Source: Podaxis mareebaensis
Lineage: Eukaryota > Basidiomycota > Agaricomycetes > Agaricales > Agaricaceae
Direction: 5' to 3'
DNA length: 64,000 bases
Assembly (NCBI GenBank): GCA_018524725.1
Contig: JAEUWP010000120.1
Span: forward strand, 158,121-222,120
The notes under the pieces were generated by a model that made no database searches, was not told the DNA's origin, and was given only the letters and a program-made list of their open reading frames with translations. A program made the position numbers and the translations under genes. Below, in pieces: positions 13,488 through 22,910 of this stretch. Every line of letters begins with the position of its first letter. Position 1 is the first letter of the stretch.

Positions 13488-15216
13488 GCTTGTGAAGGTA
13501 GGAAAAGAGCACGATGGAGTATTGTCATGCCCTCATTTCATTTATACATCTTCAGGCCATCCAAGTGACAAATAAGGACGAGGGACTGAGAATTGAATCA
13601 AGCCAAGTCCAGGGACTACGGGGTTTGGTATTTGCGGGGTCAAACTTGATGACTTGATCTAGCTTGAAAGTTTATCAGAGCTCAAAGTTCCTGTGGCTAA
13701 ATCGTCCATCATCGTCATAAGTAGTACATATGTAGGCAGGAATGCCGAGGGAACAGGAATGCGACAGAGGGAGTGCGAGCATCATATCACAGTTGGCGAC
13801 TTGCGCGAGATACTTGGGCTTTCTTGGCTGCGCGAATTCCCACGTGGTCAGCACCTGAAATGCTGCTGTGGTGTTCCAAGACCTTTCTAAGACCCACCCC
13901 AAGGCTTGCCAAGGATCTCAGTACTACCTAGTTAAGAGCTCCGATACAATGCTGTCTTGCCCTCCGCTATGCCGTGTGCACAATCAAGCCCTCTTACGTT
14001 CATTCGACCCCCCTATCGTTGCCCAAGGATATGGATTGATCGAGCGAGACCTTTTTTGGAACACAATCCGCCTCATTTCGGGCGAAAGGTCACCCAAGGC
14101 TAAGTACTGCTTATAAATGAACTAGGAACATCAAGGCTCTCCGCCGCCGGCAGTGAGTCAACCCTGGGAGTAGTGCACGACTCCACGAGACCTCAAGGAG
14201 TTCTTGCGTACAACAGCGAGTGCGAGGAGCACGTCGAGCAGTAAAAAATCTGTTTCATCAGGAGATATCAAAACGGAATGCGTGTCTATTTGCTTTTGCG
14301 ATATGTTCAGCCGTAGTGGTGTTCGTGCACTCGTACAAGTACATTATCCACTCCTCATGGACTCCTTGCGTATTGTCACGTCACGACATCGGAGGCCCCC
14401 TCCTTCCTTTTGTTGTACCGGTGGAAACGAGTTACTCCGAGTAACAGGCCAGGAGGAGAGTAATCATATGACTAGCCGAGTTAGATCTCCGTCTTCCTCT
14501 CACACCCCAGGCCCGGGACGCCCCTCGGCGACTATGTCACAATATAACTGTCCTCAATGTCAGACAAGTTGCGGCGCCTGGGTGTTGTACACAAGGATGT
14601 CGAGAAAGCAAGAGCCTGGACTTCAGCCTGAGACCAAACGGGAGCCAAAGGATGGCGAATACGATGTGAAGGCAAATTGTGTGGCAATGATGATGACAGT
14701 TGTGACGACAACAACACCATCGGCAGGACCCACGTGGTGAAGTCAGTGGATCGCTGATTCGACCACCTCAAAGGCACACTGGTAGAGAGGTAAGGAAACG
14801 GGTCGCATGCGCTTGAGAGGTACTATGCGTAGCAGTAGGGAATCGAGAGGGAATACAACGACTGTTGCTCCACCCCTATTACTGGTCATCAGGTGACTTA
14901 CCAACTGACGGGATTTGACTCGGTTCTAACTTCTTCGCTTTCTATTCTTTGACCTTTGACCTCTTCCTTGCGATCTTTGCTCACGTCTTTGAGATAGCCC
15001 TTTCTTGACTTGCACATAGCCTCATAGTTTTCGACTATATAGTCGGCGCATAACTATTATTCAAATTTCGTCTTCCTCATGTTTCAGCTTCAGCGCCCGG
15101 GGTGCTACTGAATTGTGTTGCGTACTCTCAAATGCGGTTGGCTGGTATAACACTTAGAACTAAGAATTTCTTCCTATTACTTTGCCAGTATACTCAGTAG
15201 ACCTTTACAAACACCA
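13488..15216. other. 1.7-kb region without a supported gene
   Basis: This region should hold the ENA promoter at its left edge. The open frames at 13675-13902, 14204-14740 and 14532-14777 overlap each other on opposite strands and show no motifs. The pyrimidine-rich stretch about 14930-15080 could be a promoter but is not specific. An unrecognised gene or an ncRNA is possible. Confidence 0.35.
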
Positions 15217-15564
15217 TCAAGCCTTTCCAAGAATGTTTCCAGCCTTGTATGCAGTCTCCTTGCCGGTATTGTCATTCCGGATAACGTAACGTGGCTCATC
15301 ACCAGAAGCCTAGATGGTAATCGGCATAGTTCCCCAGCGAAAAAGCGGTGTGACGTACCTTGGTGGAGACACCGGTGCTCCCGGCAGGCTGAGTCTCAGT
15401 GATCACATCAACGATCTCGCCAGTGCTGGTAGATGTGTCTGCGCCAGAACTGGCGCCACCAATGGCGTGGTATTTAACACGGTCGCCGGGCTATAAGTCA
15501 AGGGTTGAGCTTCATCAAGTTGGGTCGAAGACAGCCAAGGACATACCTTGTATTGAGGGGCCAT
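15217..15564 (-). CDS. Small TUDOR-like 'hypervirulence-associated' (HVA1/DUF2945-type) protein, three exons
   Basis: Exons 15564-15547, 15490-15359 and 15309-15217 encode 80 residues. The product starts MAPQYKPGDRVKYHAIGG, has a Ser/Thr-rich loop, then GEIVDVITETQPAG, and ends DEPRYVIRNDNTGKETAYKA then GNILGKA. The pattern GDxVxY...G.V..V......YxIxNDxTGKxTxYK is that of the short TUDOR-like domain family first named for fungal hypervirulence-associated proteins; homologues are common in fungi and bacteria and the biochemical role is not established. Both introns are short with clean GTATGT/GTACGT donors and TAG acceptors, and exon phases agree. The name should not be read as evidence of virulence. 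Confidence 0.8.
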
Positions 15565-16103
15565 CTTTGTCTGTTACGGGCGGTCGAGGGATTAAACAAG
15601 GTTTAAGGGAAGTGGTTGAGAGATGGTTGGGGTCTTGACGAGCTCGTTTATATCTGCAGTGCAAGGTTGTGGCGAGGTGGATCGATGACATCGCTCGTGA
15701 CGCATCTCCACGCATCTAAGACATAATTTACTCCAACAAAGATAATCTATTCTACACCAGTCAACATTGCACCACCTCTCGTAAGAAACTGAGAAAGGAA
15801 GGAGTTTGTGTTCGAGTGTCAGGCTCGTGCATCAACGAGGTTAACCACCGACTAGTTGAGCTGATAAACCACTTCCAATGAATGTCATGACTTCGATTCA
15901 AACATTGTGTGCAACTGTTGCTTTCTGCACTGTCGCATTTGATTGTACTTGTTAGTATCATATTCGCAAGGTCTGAGAGTCAAGCTCACTCCGAAACAAC
16001 TGAATGGCAAGGCGGACTCCTGGTCCTCCGCTGGTGGTGTGTACCCATAGCATGTGTGTCGGCACTTGATATGTTGTCTATGTGAGCATAGATGAAAGCT
16101 AGA
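15565..16103. other. Gene-repeat junction, no gene seen
   Basis: This holds the probable promoter of the TUDOR-like gene and the left flank of the first solo LTR. A 66-codon minus frame at 15761-15961 has no motif. Confidence 0.4.
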
Positions 16104-16373
16104 TACATTGTTAGGTTGGTCCTTATCACCGGTTGCCTAAGCTTTGCTAGGGGGCAGCTATCTCACTAGATGGTTCGCAGAGGCGCTAGGATCTAGCAAG
16201 AAGGATCACGATAAGAAGGTGGCGAGGCAAGTGTCCAGTTAAGTACACTCAGGAGGTCGAACGTCTATAAGTCGAGAGTATGACCAATAGAACATTTACT
16301 ACCACACTGATCGTGAGCTAACATCAATCCAGAGATAAAGCGAGAGCAATATTCTGAGATTTAAGAGAATATA

Positions 16374-16389
16374 GGAAGCTTGCGCTTCC
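16374..16389. repeat. Conserved LTR palindrome GGAAGC-TTGC-GCTTCC
   Basis: A 6-bp stem with a 4-base centre. The same element, with TTGT replacing TTGC after CpG loss, is seen in the LTR copies near 23170, 23735, 33060 and 40580. It lies 15-30 bp from the TATA-like box. Confidence 0.5.
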
Positions 16390-16403
16390 AGTACATGGGT
16401 GGC

Positions 16404-16410
16404 TATTTAA
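16404..16410 (-). promoter_or_regulatory. TATA-like box of the family A LTR
   Basis: On the element strand the sequence reads TTAAATAG, and it is conserved in every LTR copy as GCTATTTAAGCT on the + strand. It lies downstream of the LTR ORF, so the genomic RNA would start after the ORF. This would put the ORF in U3. Confidence 0.4.
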
Positions 16411-16654
16411 GCTTTACTTCTAAGGTCCAATTCTGGTAACTATGACGAAGTAATGCTAAGAGTCCGAGAGTCAAATAGAAGCATAACTACAGAGCGGGGC
16501 AAGACAAGAATAGAACAAGACAAGAATAGAAACAGAGACAGAAAAGGAAACTAACTAGCTAAGGAAATTGTACAAGATAGAGTTCAGGTGGAATACAGGA
16601 ATACAAGGCGAAGTGTCTGTAGCAAGATAGAAAAGGAGCTATTTACTGGTTATA

Positions 16655-17476
16655 TTACAAGTCCATATCGGGGTGAAGGCGTCTGTTAGAAGAGTCGGAT
16701 GAGTAGGAGTCGGGAGACGAGGCGGAACTGGGAATAGGGAAGTTGCCAGTTGAAGGCAACGAGTCAGGAGAATCTTCATGGAGGAAGATGAGGCTGCGGT
16801 GTGGGGACAATGACGATGATGATGATATATCACCAGTGACGTATGGCGGTGGATATGGAGGAGGATCACTGATGGGTTCTACTGGGTTTGACTCGTCGAT
16901 ACCTGGAACGTTGGAGTCAACACTGCGGAGGGGCGGAAGCTGAGTACGACAGGGAGGGATGGCCGGAGGTTCGTCGGAGTTAGGATCAACATGGTAGACT
17001 TCTACTTCTCGAAAGTAGAATCCGTGGGTGACTTCGTACTTGATGATGTGCAGGACCACTTCGGGTGGATACATCATGTAGGGGTGAAGGAATACAATGG
17101 GTTCTCCAGTGTAAGGGATCATCTTCCAACTGTGGGCCCAGGTGGAGTCAAAGTTGTTATGGATCGTTTGAACGTATAACCCATCGGGATCGAAGATGTG
17201 AGTGAAGGGAGCGTTCTCCCAAGCGATGCGTAATATCTCTGTCATCATGTGGTCAGTTTCATAGAAGAGTGGTCCAGGCGTTGGCCAGTCTTCAGAGAAT
17301 AAGGAGGCATGGCCAGGGAGGCAACAATTGGTGAAAGCTTCATTGCAGTAGCGAGTTGAGTCTTCAGTTGGTATACCTGTATCTTGAGTGGTAGAGCGAG
17401 AGGCGTTTGGGAGTCCAAGTTCATGGACTAATGCGTGATAGATGATATTGTGGCAGGAGGTACCAGGCTGGTTCAT
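16655..17476 (-). CDS. LTR-encoded ORF of family A, intact copy (unknown function)
   Basis: A 273-residue frame starts at the ATG formed by LTR bases 5-7 and is open to its stop beside base 826 of the LTR. The N-terminal ~170 residues are a conserved globular-looking domain with motifs NIIYHALVHELGLPNAS, FTNCCLPGHASLFSEDWPTP, DHMMTEILRIAWENAPFTHI, WAHSWKMIPYTGEPIVFLHP and HIIKYEVTHGFYFREVEVYH. The C-terminal third is Pro/Ser-rich with PPPYPPPY (two PPxY motifs), then SSSSSLSPH. I see no signal peptide, clear membrane segment or known catalytic motif. Homologous frames occur in the other LTRs. The open frame extends 47 codons upstream of the LTR (to 17617) by chance fusion with flanking DNA. 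I cannot assign a function. Confidence 0.75.
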   Translation of the reverse strand: MNQPGTSCHNIIYHALVHELGLPNASRSTTQDTGIPTEDSTRYCNEAFTNCCLPGHASLFSEDWPTPGPLFYETDHMMTEILRIAWENAPFTHIFDPDGLYVQTIHNNFDSTWAHSWKMIPYTGEPIVFLHPYMMYPPEVVLHIIKYEVTHGFYFREVEVYHVDPNSDEPPAIPPCRTQLPPLRSVDSNVPGIDESNPVEPISDPPPYPPPYVTGDISSSSSLSPHRSLIFLHEDSPDSLPSTGNFPIPSSASSPDSYSSDSSNRRLHPDMDL

Positions 17477-17791
17477 AACATACATAGGAAAACCGCCAAC
17501 AAGCAAGTAGGGAGAAACAGGGTCCGTTAGATCTTTAACAAAGTTTAGATTATGGTTAATAATAGATTGATGGCTAGTGGACAAAGTCGTGCGTGATAAA
17601 ATTGGACTGGAGTTCACACAGAAAGATGAGTTTCATCAGTATCTACTACAGAGGGGAAAGCACCACATTGCATACCTGGAGTTCACTACACAGAAAGATG
17701 AACTCCAGAATACAGGAAAATTTTGTAAGTACCATCTAATAATTTAGTCCTATTTACCTAAGTCTTCTGCTCAATTCATTCCCCCTGAAGC

Positions 17792-18010
17792 CTATGTGAT
17801 ACAATTGCAAATACATGATGATGTTGAGCTGTCCCCCCTTGACACTCCCACTTGGTGAGACAGTGAAAGGATGCCCAGGCCATCATGAAAACAAATGAGC
17901 ACTACACAAGGAACTTGCTTTGTGAAAATATCAGCCAATATGTCCTTTGTTGACATGCATTTCCATGTACAGGATTGTTGCATATTTTGTTGTATGTAAA
18001 CAAGTGACAA
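17792..18010 (-). pseudogene. Ty1/copia RNase H C-terminal fragment
   Basis: The frame contains MSTKDILADIFTKQVP followed by FHDGLGIL, matching the C-terminal end of copia-type RNase H (P-T-K-D-x-x-A-D-I-F-T-K-x-L-P). Only this tail is present. A pyrimidine-rich GTCCCCCCTTGACA string follows on the + strand. The adjoining 17486-17791 has near-duplicated blocks (ACACAGAAAGATGA at about 17617 and 17690) but no gene. Confidence 0.6.
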
Positions 18011-18123
18011 GCAATCAGAGTAATCTGAAAAATAGAAATATTCTGATCAAAAGTCCATAGTCTACATGGCAATGTTGGGTATACTATCTACTCACCTCAG
18101 TCTTCATAGGAATGAAACTGAGG

Positions 18124-18250
18124 TGTTACAGAAGGTCAGTACATGGCTATTCTAGACTACACTTATGTAATAATTGTAATGTTGCAAAGGAAGTAGTAAA
18201 CAAAGTAAATAAGGAAGGAAATTTGTCCATTATAAGTCCATTCCACAACA
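18124..18250 (-). mobile_element. Putative copia 3' LTR remnant
   Basis: The + strand runs TGTTACAG ... CCACAACA, 127 bp, followed by CCCCTCTTGG, which is a purine-rich AAGAGGGG tract on the element strand right next to the copia RNase H tail. This arrangement suits a 3' LTR with its polypurine tract. No matching second LTR was found. Confidence 0.4.
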
Positions 18251-18272
18251 CCCCTCTTGGCAAACAATCTGT

Positions 18273-18440
18273 TTATCCATGAACTCCCAATCCCTCTCTG
18301 AACCTGACAAATTTCATGGTGCCAAGGGGCTTAGTGAATACATCTGCAAGTTGGTTTGCTGAGGGTATGTGGTCAACTGAGATATCATTGTGTTCATAGT
18401 GATCACAGATGAATCTGAACCTTGTTTCAATATGCTTCAT
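18273..18440 (-). pseudogene. Second Ty1/copia RNase H fragment, cut by the family B LTR
   Basis: The frame reads KHIETRFRFICDHYEHNDIS, then HIPSANQLADVFTKPLG, the classic copia RNase H end (KHID-R-HFIRD...IPS-x-x-Q-x-AD-x-x-TKPL). It is truncated at 18440 by the LTR that begins at 18441, so the B element inserted into this copia copy. Confidence 0.8.
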
Positions 18441-18696
18441 TGTTATGACCTTCATATGAACTCAGGTTGCAACTAGGCAAAGACCTGAGGATGAGCAAAG
18501 GAGAAAGAACTAGTTGGTAAAGCATAGGGAATACAGGTGTACTACCTAGGGTTTATATACTGCAAGGGGGAAGGCTAAGAATAGATAAAACAAGGAGATA
18601 AGTGGATGACTAAGGTGATCTGTAAGAAAGAGCTGAAACACAAGGTGAAATAGTAGGCTGAGTAAGTATATGCTAAATATAGATAAAACCATAACA
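18441..18696 (-). mobile_element. 3' LTR of chromovirus family B
   Basis: The + strand runs TGTTATGACC ... CCATAACA, 256 bp, flanked left by TTCAT (18436-18440). It is followed on the + strand by TCACCCTCCTCTTAAGG, which on the element strand is a purine-rich tract (AAGAGGAGGGTGA) directly before the LTR. This fits a polypurine tract and marks the 3' end of family B. Confidence 0.75.
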
Positions 18697-18714
18697 TCAC
18701 CCTCCTCTTAAGGT

Positions 18715-19745
18715 ATCATGACTATATGAAACTACTGTAAAAGTCTATGTAAGTTACAACATACTGGGAAGGTAAAATGAGCTAGAAAGGCTTGAGCTTC
18801 TTTGAGTATTGGGGGTTCATGTAGTCAATGAGTGACTTTGTGAGCAACATCCTTCTTGTTGGGGCTAATGAAAAACTAGTTCATGGCCTTCTTCTAAGCA
18901 GTGAAGAATGGGGCATAGTCAGGGCCTCCACTGTATATAGAGATTATGGTGCCTTGGTAGGTGACTCCAGTGTTGCTGTGCTTCTTGATTACCACCTGTA
19001 ATATTTGCTTCCAATATTCTTCATCTTCTTTGCCATGTCTCTTTAAGGTCTTGAATAAAATGGGGGGTATACATCTCTCAACTGCTGTGGGACCAGTGCA
19101 TTTAGGAGTGAGGAAGGTGATAAGGTATTGGACTTTGTCCTTGATGGTAGGAGTGGGGTTTTCTTCTTTGTCAGAGCTGATGTCTATCAGGGGTTGTCAG
19201 CATGTAGCAGGTCAGGTTAGCAGGTATTTATCATGAGAGAATGGATCTTTCCCTTGAGTAGCTGCTATGAGGCAGGCTATGAAGTTCTCCTTTTCTTTGT
19301 CATCAGATAAAGGGAGTTTAGTCAATTTTTTGGCTATCATGACAAGGATGCCAGTAAACCTATCATCTATGCCAAAGGTAAGGAAGTCATTGGTGTCATG
19401 GAGAATGATGTGGACATGTTGGTTCATCTGGTTTGCTCTTCCTGAGTCTCTAGCTGACTTCTGTACTTATAGGATGACTATTTGGACTACTTGGTTAAAT
19501 AGCTGGATAGCCTCTTGTATATCTTTGTATACTCATTGAAGGTGGATAATGTCTCATATAAGCTGCATATGCTTTTTGTATTACTTGATAGGGTTGTTAT
19601 CATTGAGCTGTTCAATGTTGGCAAGGATGGTGTTGAGTTGAGTGAGAGGGGTAGGAGGAGTGAAGGTCTAGTTGGATTGGTCTGTATCCATAGTTGGAGT
19701 GGTTGTGTTGATTTGGAGTGTTGCTAGTGCTGCTGCTATAGCCAT
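18715..19745 (-). pseudogene. Extra 3' ORF of family B, between chromodomain and 3' LTR (unknown function)
   Basis: An ATG at 19745, a few bases beyond the end of pol, opens a frame that runs about 340 codons to just before the polypurine tract, broken by scattered stops. Long clean runs in this frame include HVHIILHDTNDFLTFGIDDR, FTGILVMIAKKLTKLPLSDD and YLITFLTPKCTGPTAVERC. The stop at 19212-19214 is TGA, which CGA decay could give. The position is that of env or an extra ORF in Ty3/gypsy elements. I recognise no domain, and see no similarity to the family A extra ORF. Confidence 0.55.
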
Positions 19746-20516
19746 TGATTACTCCCCCTCTTTATAGGTTTTGCTCTAGGAAACCTTTGGAGATAATCCT
19801 GTAACACCTCCTGAGCATTCTGTAATGTTGATTCAGCTATCCATGTGTCATGCTCATTGCTATATCCCTTCCAGTGTACCAAGTACTGCATTTCTCAGCC
19901 CTTTCTGTAATATCCATGGATTTCTTCTACCTCATACTCCTCTTTTCCATTAATGAGCTCTAGTTGCAGTGGTGGGTCAGCTTGCTGATTAATGGATTTT
20001 GGCAGTCAGTATGGCATTAGTAATACTTCATTGAACATGTCATGTATTATCCATTCTTCTGGTAACTCCAATTGGTATGCTCTGGATCCCACTTTCTTGA
20101 GTACCTTGAATAGTCCATAGCATTTGTGATCAAGTTTCTCCGTTGGTCTGTTTGTTGTTATATTGGTCTCTTCAGGCCATACTTGAGTTCCCTCTTTGTA
20201 ATCCCTTCCAGCTATTCTTCTTTTATCATAGTATTTTGTCATGTTCTGCCTCTTGCCTTCTAATATCTCCCTAGCCTTCTCTTGGCATACTGTAAGTTTC
20301 TTGATGAACTCTATGATTGATGGGGTTGGTGAATCAGTGGTGATTATTCCTTTCCAAGGGTGTTGTCTGTAGTTAAGGAAAAATAGGGTTTCTCCTGTAC
20401 TGCTGTGTACTTTGTCATTGTACTGGAATTCTGCTGCTGGTAGCCAGTTTGCCAAGTCATCTTGGGAGTAGTCAATATATGCTTGTAGGAAGGTTTCAAC
20501 CTCCTGATTGGTTGAT

Positions 20517-20547
<31 letters not shown>

Positions 20548-22910
20548 GGGGGTGATAGGCATTGGAGTCCTCATTCAATGCCTATAGCCTTGCACAGATC
20601 TTGCATAAGTGCTGATGTGAATTGTAGTCCTCTATCACTAATGATCTTTTGTAGGATGCCATGGAGTTTCCAGATATGATCTCTATAGATTCTTGCTAGG
20701 CCCATAGAGTCCAGGTTGGTGTTTGTCACAATTAGGCATATCATATTGGTGAATCTGTCCACAATGACTAAGATAGCATCTGCTCCATTTGACTCTGGGA
20801 GTAGTCTGATTATGTTAATGCTAATTTCTTGCTATGATTTGTTGGGTATTTCAAGGGGATGTGGTGGTGCAGTCTTTTTCTGCTATATCACCTTGTTCCT
20901 CTGGCAGCTATCACATCTCTATATGAAGTTCTTGACATCAGTTTTCATTGATAGCCAATAATATGTCCTCTTGATGAGTTTGAGTATCCTGTGCATTCCT
21001 GGGTGTCCAATATCAGATGGGTTATAGTGTTCCATTAGGATCTTGCTTTATAGCTCCTTGTTGTTCAGGACATAGATCTTTCTGTCTCAGTATACAATCC
21101 CTTCTTATTCCCATGTCCTTTCAGGTTCCTCCTTTAGCCACTTGTTGATTGTTGTCTCCTTTCTGCCTTTCCTAATACCTCCCAGTATCCTTTTATTTCC
21201 TTTGACTTTGAATAACCCTCTTCTTAAGATGACTTCTTTGGCAATTGGTTCTTCCTGTTGTATTCATTATTGGAATAGTGCATCCTTGAGGACTATGACC
21301 TCCCTCTTCTCCTCCTTCTCATTGAAGTGCATGATCCATGAGAGGATGTCAGCTTTAGTGTTTGTTTTTCTGGGTATGTGTTTCAGGATGAAATCATACT
21401 CCTAAAGTTTTAGGTACCATCACATCTGCCTTGTGTTGATTCATTGGAGGGTTCAGAAGTATTCCAGGTTTTTGTGGTCTGTCCAGATCTCAAATGTTTC
21501 CCTTGCTTCAAGTAGGTATTGTTGCTAAACTTTTAGTGCTTCAATAATTGCAAGGAGTTCTCTGTTGTAGATCTCATAGTTGTGTTCTGCAGGTGATAGT
21601 GACTGGGATAGGAATGCAATGGGGTGCCATTTGCTGTTCTGCTCCTGTGATAATATTCCTCCAATACTGTACTTGGATGCATCCACTTCCATTCTGAACT
21701 TCCTGTCATCTTGAGGGAGTGCTAATACTAGTTCTTCTGTAATACACTTCTTCAGCTTGTTGAATGCCCTCTGCTGGGTTTCTTCCCATTCTCATGGTTG
21801 GCTCCCTTTTAGCTTATGTAATGCTCTTGCAATGTCACTGAATCCCTTGATAAATCATTGGTAGAAGTTTGTGAATCCTAGGAAGCTTTCAAAATCCTTG
21901 ACTGTGGTTGGGGTAGGCCAATTCTTGACAGCTGCAATTTTTTCTTCTTCCATCTTAATCTTTCCATCTCCTATCACCACTCCAAGTATGGATACTTCTT
22001 TCATAGTGAATATGCACTTCAATCTCTTGAAATATAGTTTGTGCTTATCTGCTATCTTGAGGAATTGTATCATTTGTTCTTCTAGTTCCTATTGTATTCT
22101 GCCCAGTATGATGAAGTCATCCATGTAGTTGACTAGTATGCCTTCTTGTAGTAGTTTCCAAAAAACTGTATTCATCATTCTCTGGAATGTTTCTGGCAAG
22201 TTGTATAGCCCAAAAAATATGACTATGGCTTCAAATAGTCCTTCATTTGTCAAGAATGCTGCCTTCCACTTGTCACCCTCCTTGATATGCATGTTGTTGT
22301 ATCCCCATATAATATCCAGTTTGTTGAAGTATTTGACATCCTTTAGCTTGTCAATGATCTCTCCAATCAGCAGTAATGGGGTCTTGTCTTTGACTGTGAC
22401 ACTATTGAGTTTCTGATAGTCTTGTACCAGTTATTTGGATCTGTCTTTCTTTGGGATGAAGAAGCAGAATGAGACATAGGGGGATTTTGATGGTTGTATC
22501 TGTCTAGATATGAGGTTCTCTTTAATGAACTTGTGGAGTTCTTCTTTCTCTTTGACTGTCATGGATACACCTTTGCTGGTAGCTCTTGTGGGCTTTCTTC
22601 CATTAAGTTGATCTTGTAGTCCTATTCTATGTGTTCTGGTAGCCTGTCAAAGTTCTGTTTGTTGAACAGATGTATGTATTCCCTGATGTAATCTGGTAAG
22701 TCTGTCTCATTCATTTTGTCTGGTACCTTTTTCTCTTGCACTTGTGTTCCATTCCTTCATAGTTTTAGTAAGTCAATGGTTTCATGCTTGATCTTGCACT
22801 TGGATGGTCATCTTGTAAACCTAACCTGTCCATTGTTCCAGTCAATCTCTAGGTTGTGTTTTGCTAACCAGTCATGTCTCAAGAATATGTCTGCTGAGTC
22901 AATATGTGAG
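19746..22910 (-). pseudogene. Family B chromovirus pol: RT, RNase H, integrase, chromodomain (decayed)
   Basis: Minus-strand order matches Ty3/gypsy. RT pieces lie at about 22600-21850 (GLYNLPETFQRMMNTVFWK, VNYMDDFIILG with catalytic YMDD intact, FLGFTNFYQ). RNase H lies at about 21750-21300. The integrase core lies at about 20830-20300 (IISDRGLQFTSALMQDLCKA, AYHPQTDRQTD, AEFQYNDKVHSSTGETLFFL), followed by a C-terminal part ending IHDMFNEVLLMPY (20006). The chromodomain lies at about 19945-19775 (EYEVEEIHG, YLVHWKGYSNEHDTWI). Several stops and frameshifts break it. The 5' continuation (gag-PR) lies at 43773-44805 beyond an insertion that starts at 22911. TSD copy GTGAG occupies 22906-22910. 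Confidence 0.88.
20517..20548. repeat. (TCTG)8 microsatellite inside the B integrase frame
   Basis: Eight perfect TCTG units encode repeated TDRQ on the element strand. The usual Ty3/gypsy integrase motif here is YHPQTDGQTER, so the repeat appears to have expanded from the motif's own CAGACxGxCAGAC sequence. The expansion keeps the frame open on both sides. Confidence 0.9.

Larger units (their letters stand above)
16109..17480 (-). mobile_element. Solo LTR L1 of chromovirus family A (TSD TACAT)
   Basis: The + strand starts TGTTAGG and ends TTCATAACA, 1372 bp, flanked by TACAT at 16104-16108 and 17481-17485. Six other LTRs with the same ends occur in the window, most about 1370 bp, which confirms the limits. 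On the element strand the LTR begins TGTTATG and contains an 822-bp ORF. This copy keeps many CpG dinucleotides, unlike most LTRs further right, so it has escaped decay, is younger, or both. No internal region remains, as expected after LTR-LTR recombination. Confidence 0.92.

Noticed and set aside
14204..14777. 178-codon plus-strand frame and an 81-codon minus frame
   Set aside because: Composition is low-complexity and they overlap antisense; no domain or splice context supports either.
16109..16650. The ~540-bp conserved block starting TGTTAGG looked like a separate short repeat or short LTR
   Set aside because: The TSDs TACAT, GTGAG, ATAAG and ATTCT all place the true right end at TTCATAACA, about 830 bp further, so the LTR is about 1.37 kb and includes the ORF.
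17481..17617. Upstream extension of the L1 ORF to 320 residues
   Set aside because: The extra 47 codons lie outside the LTR in unrelated flanking DNA and are not shared with other copies.
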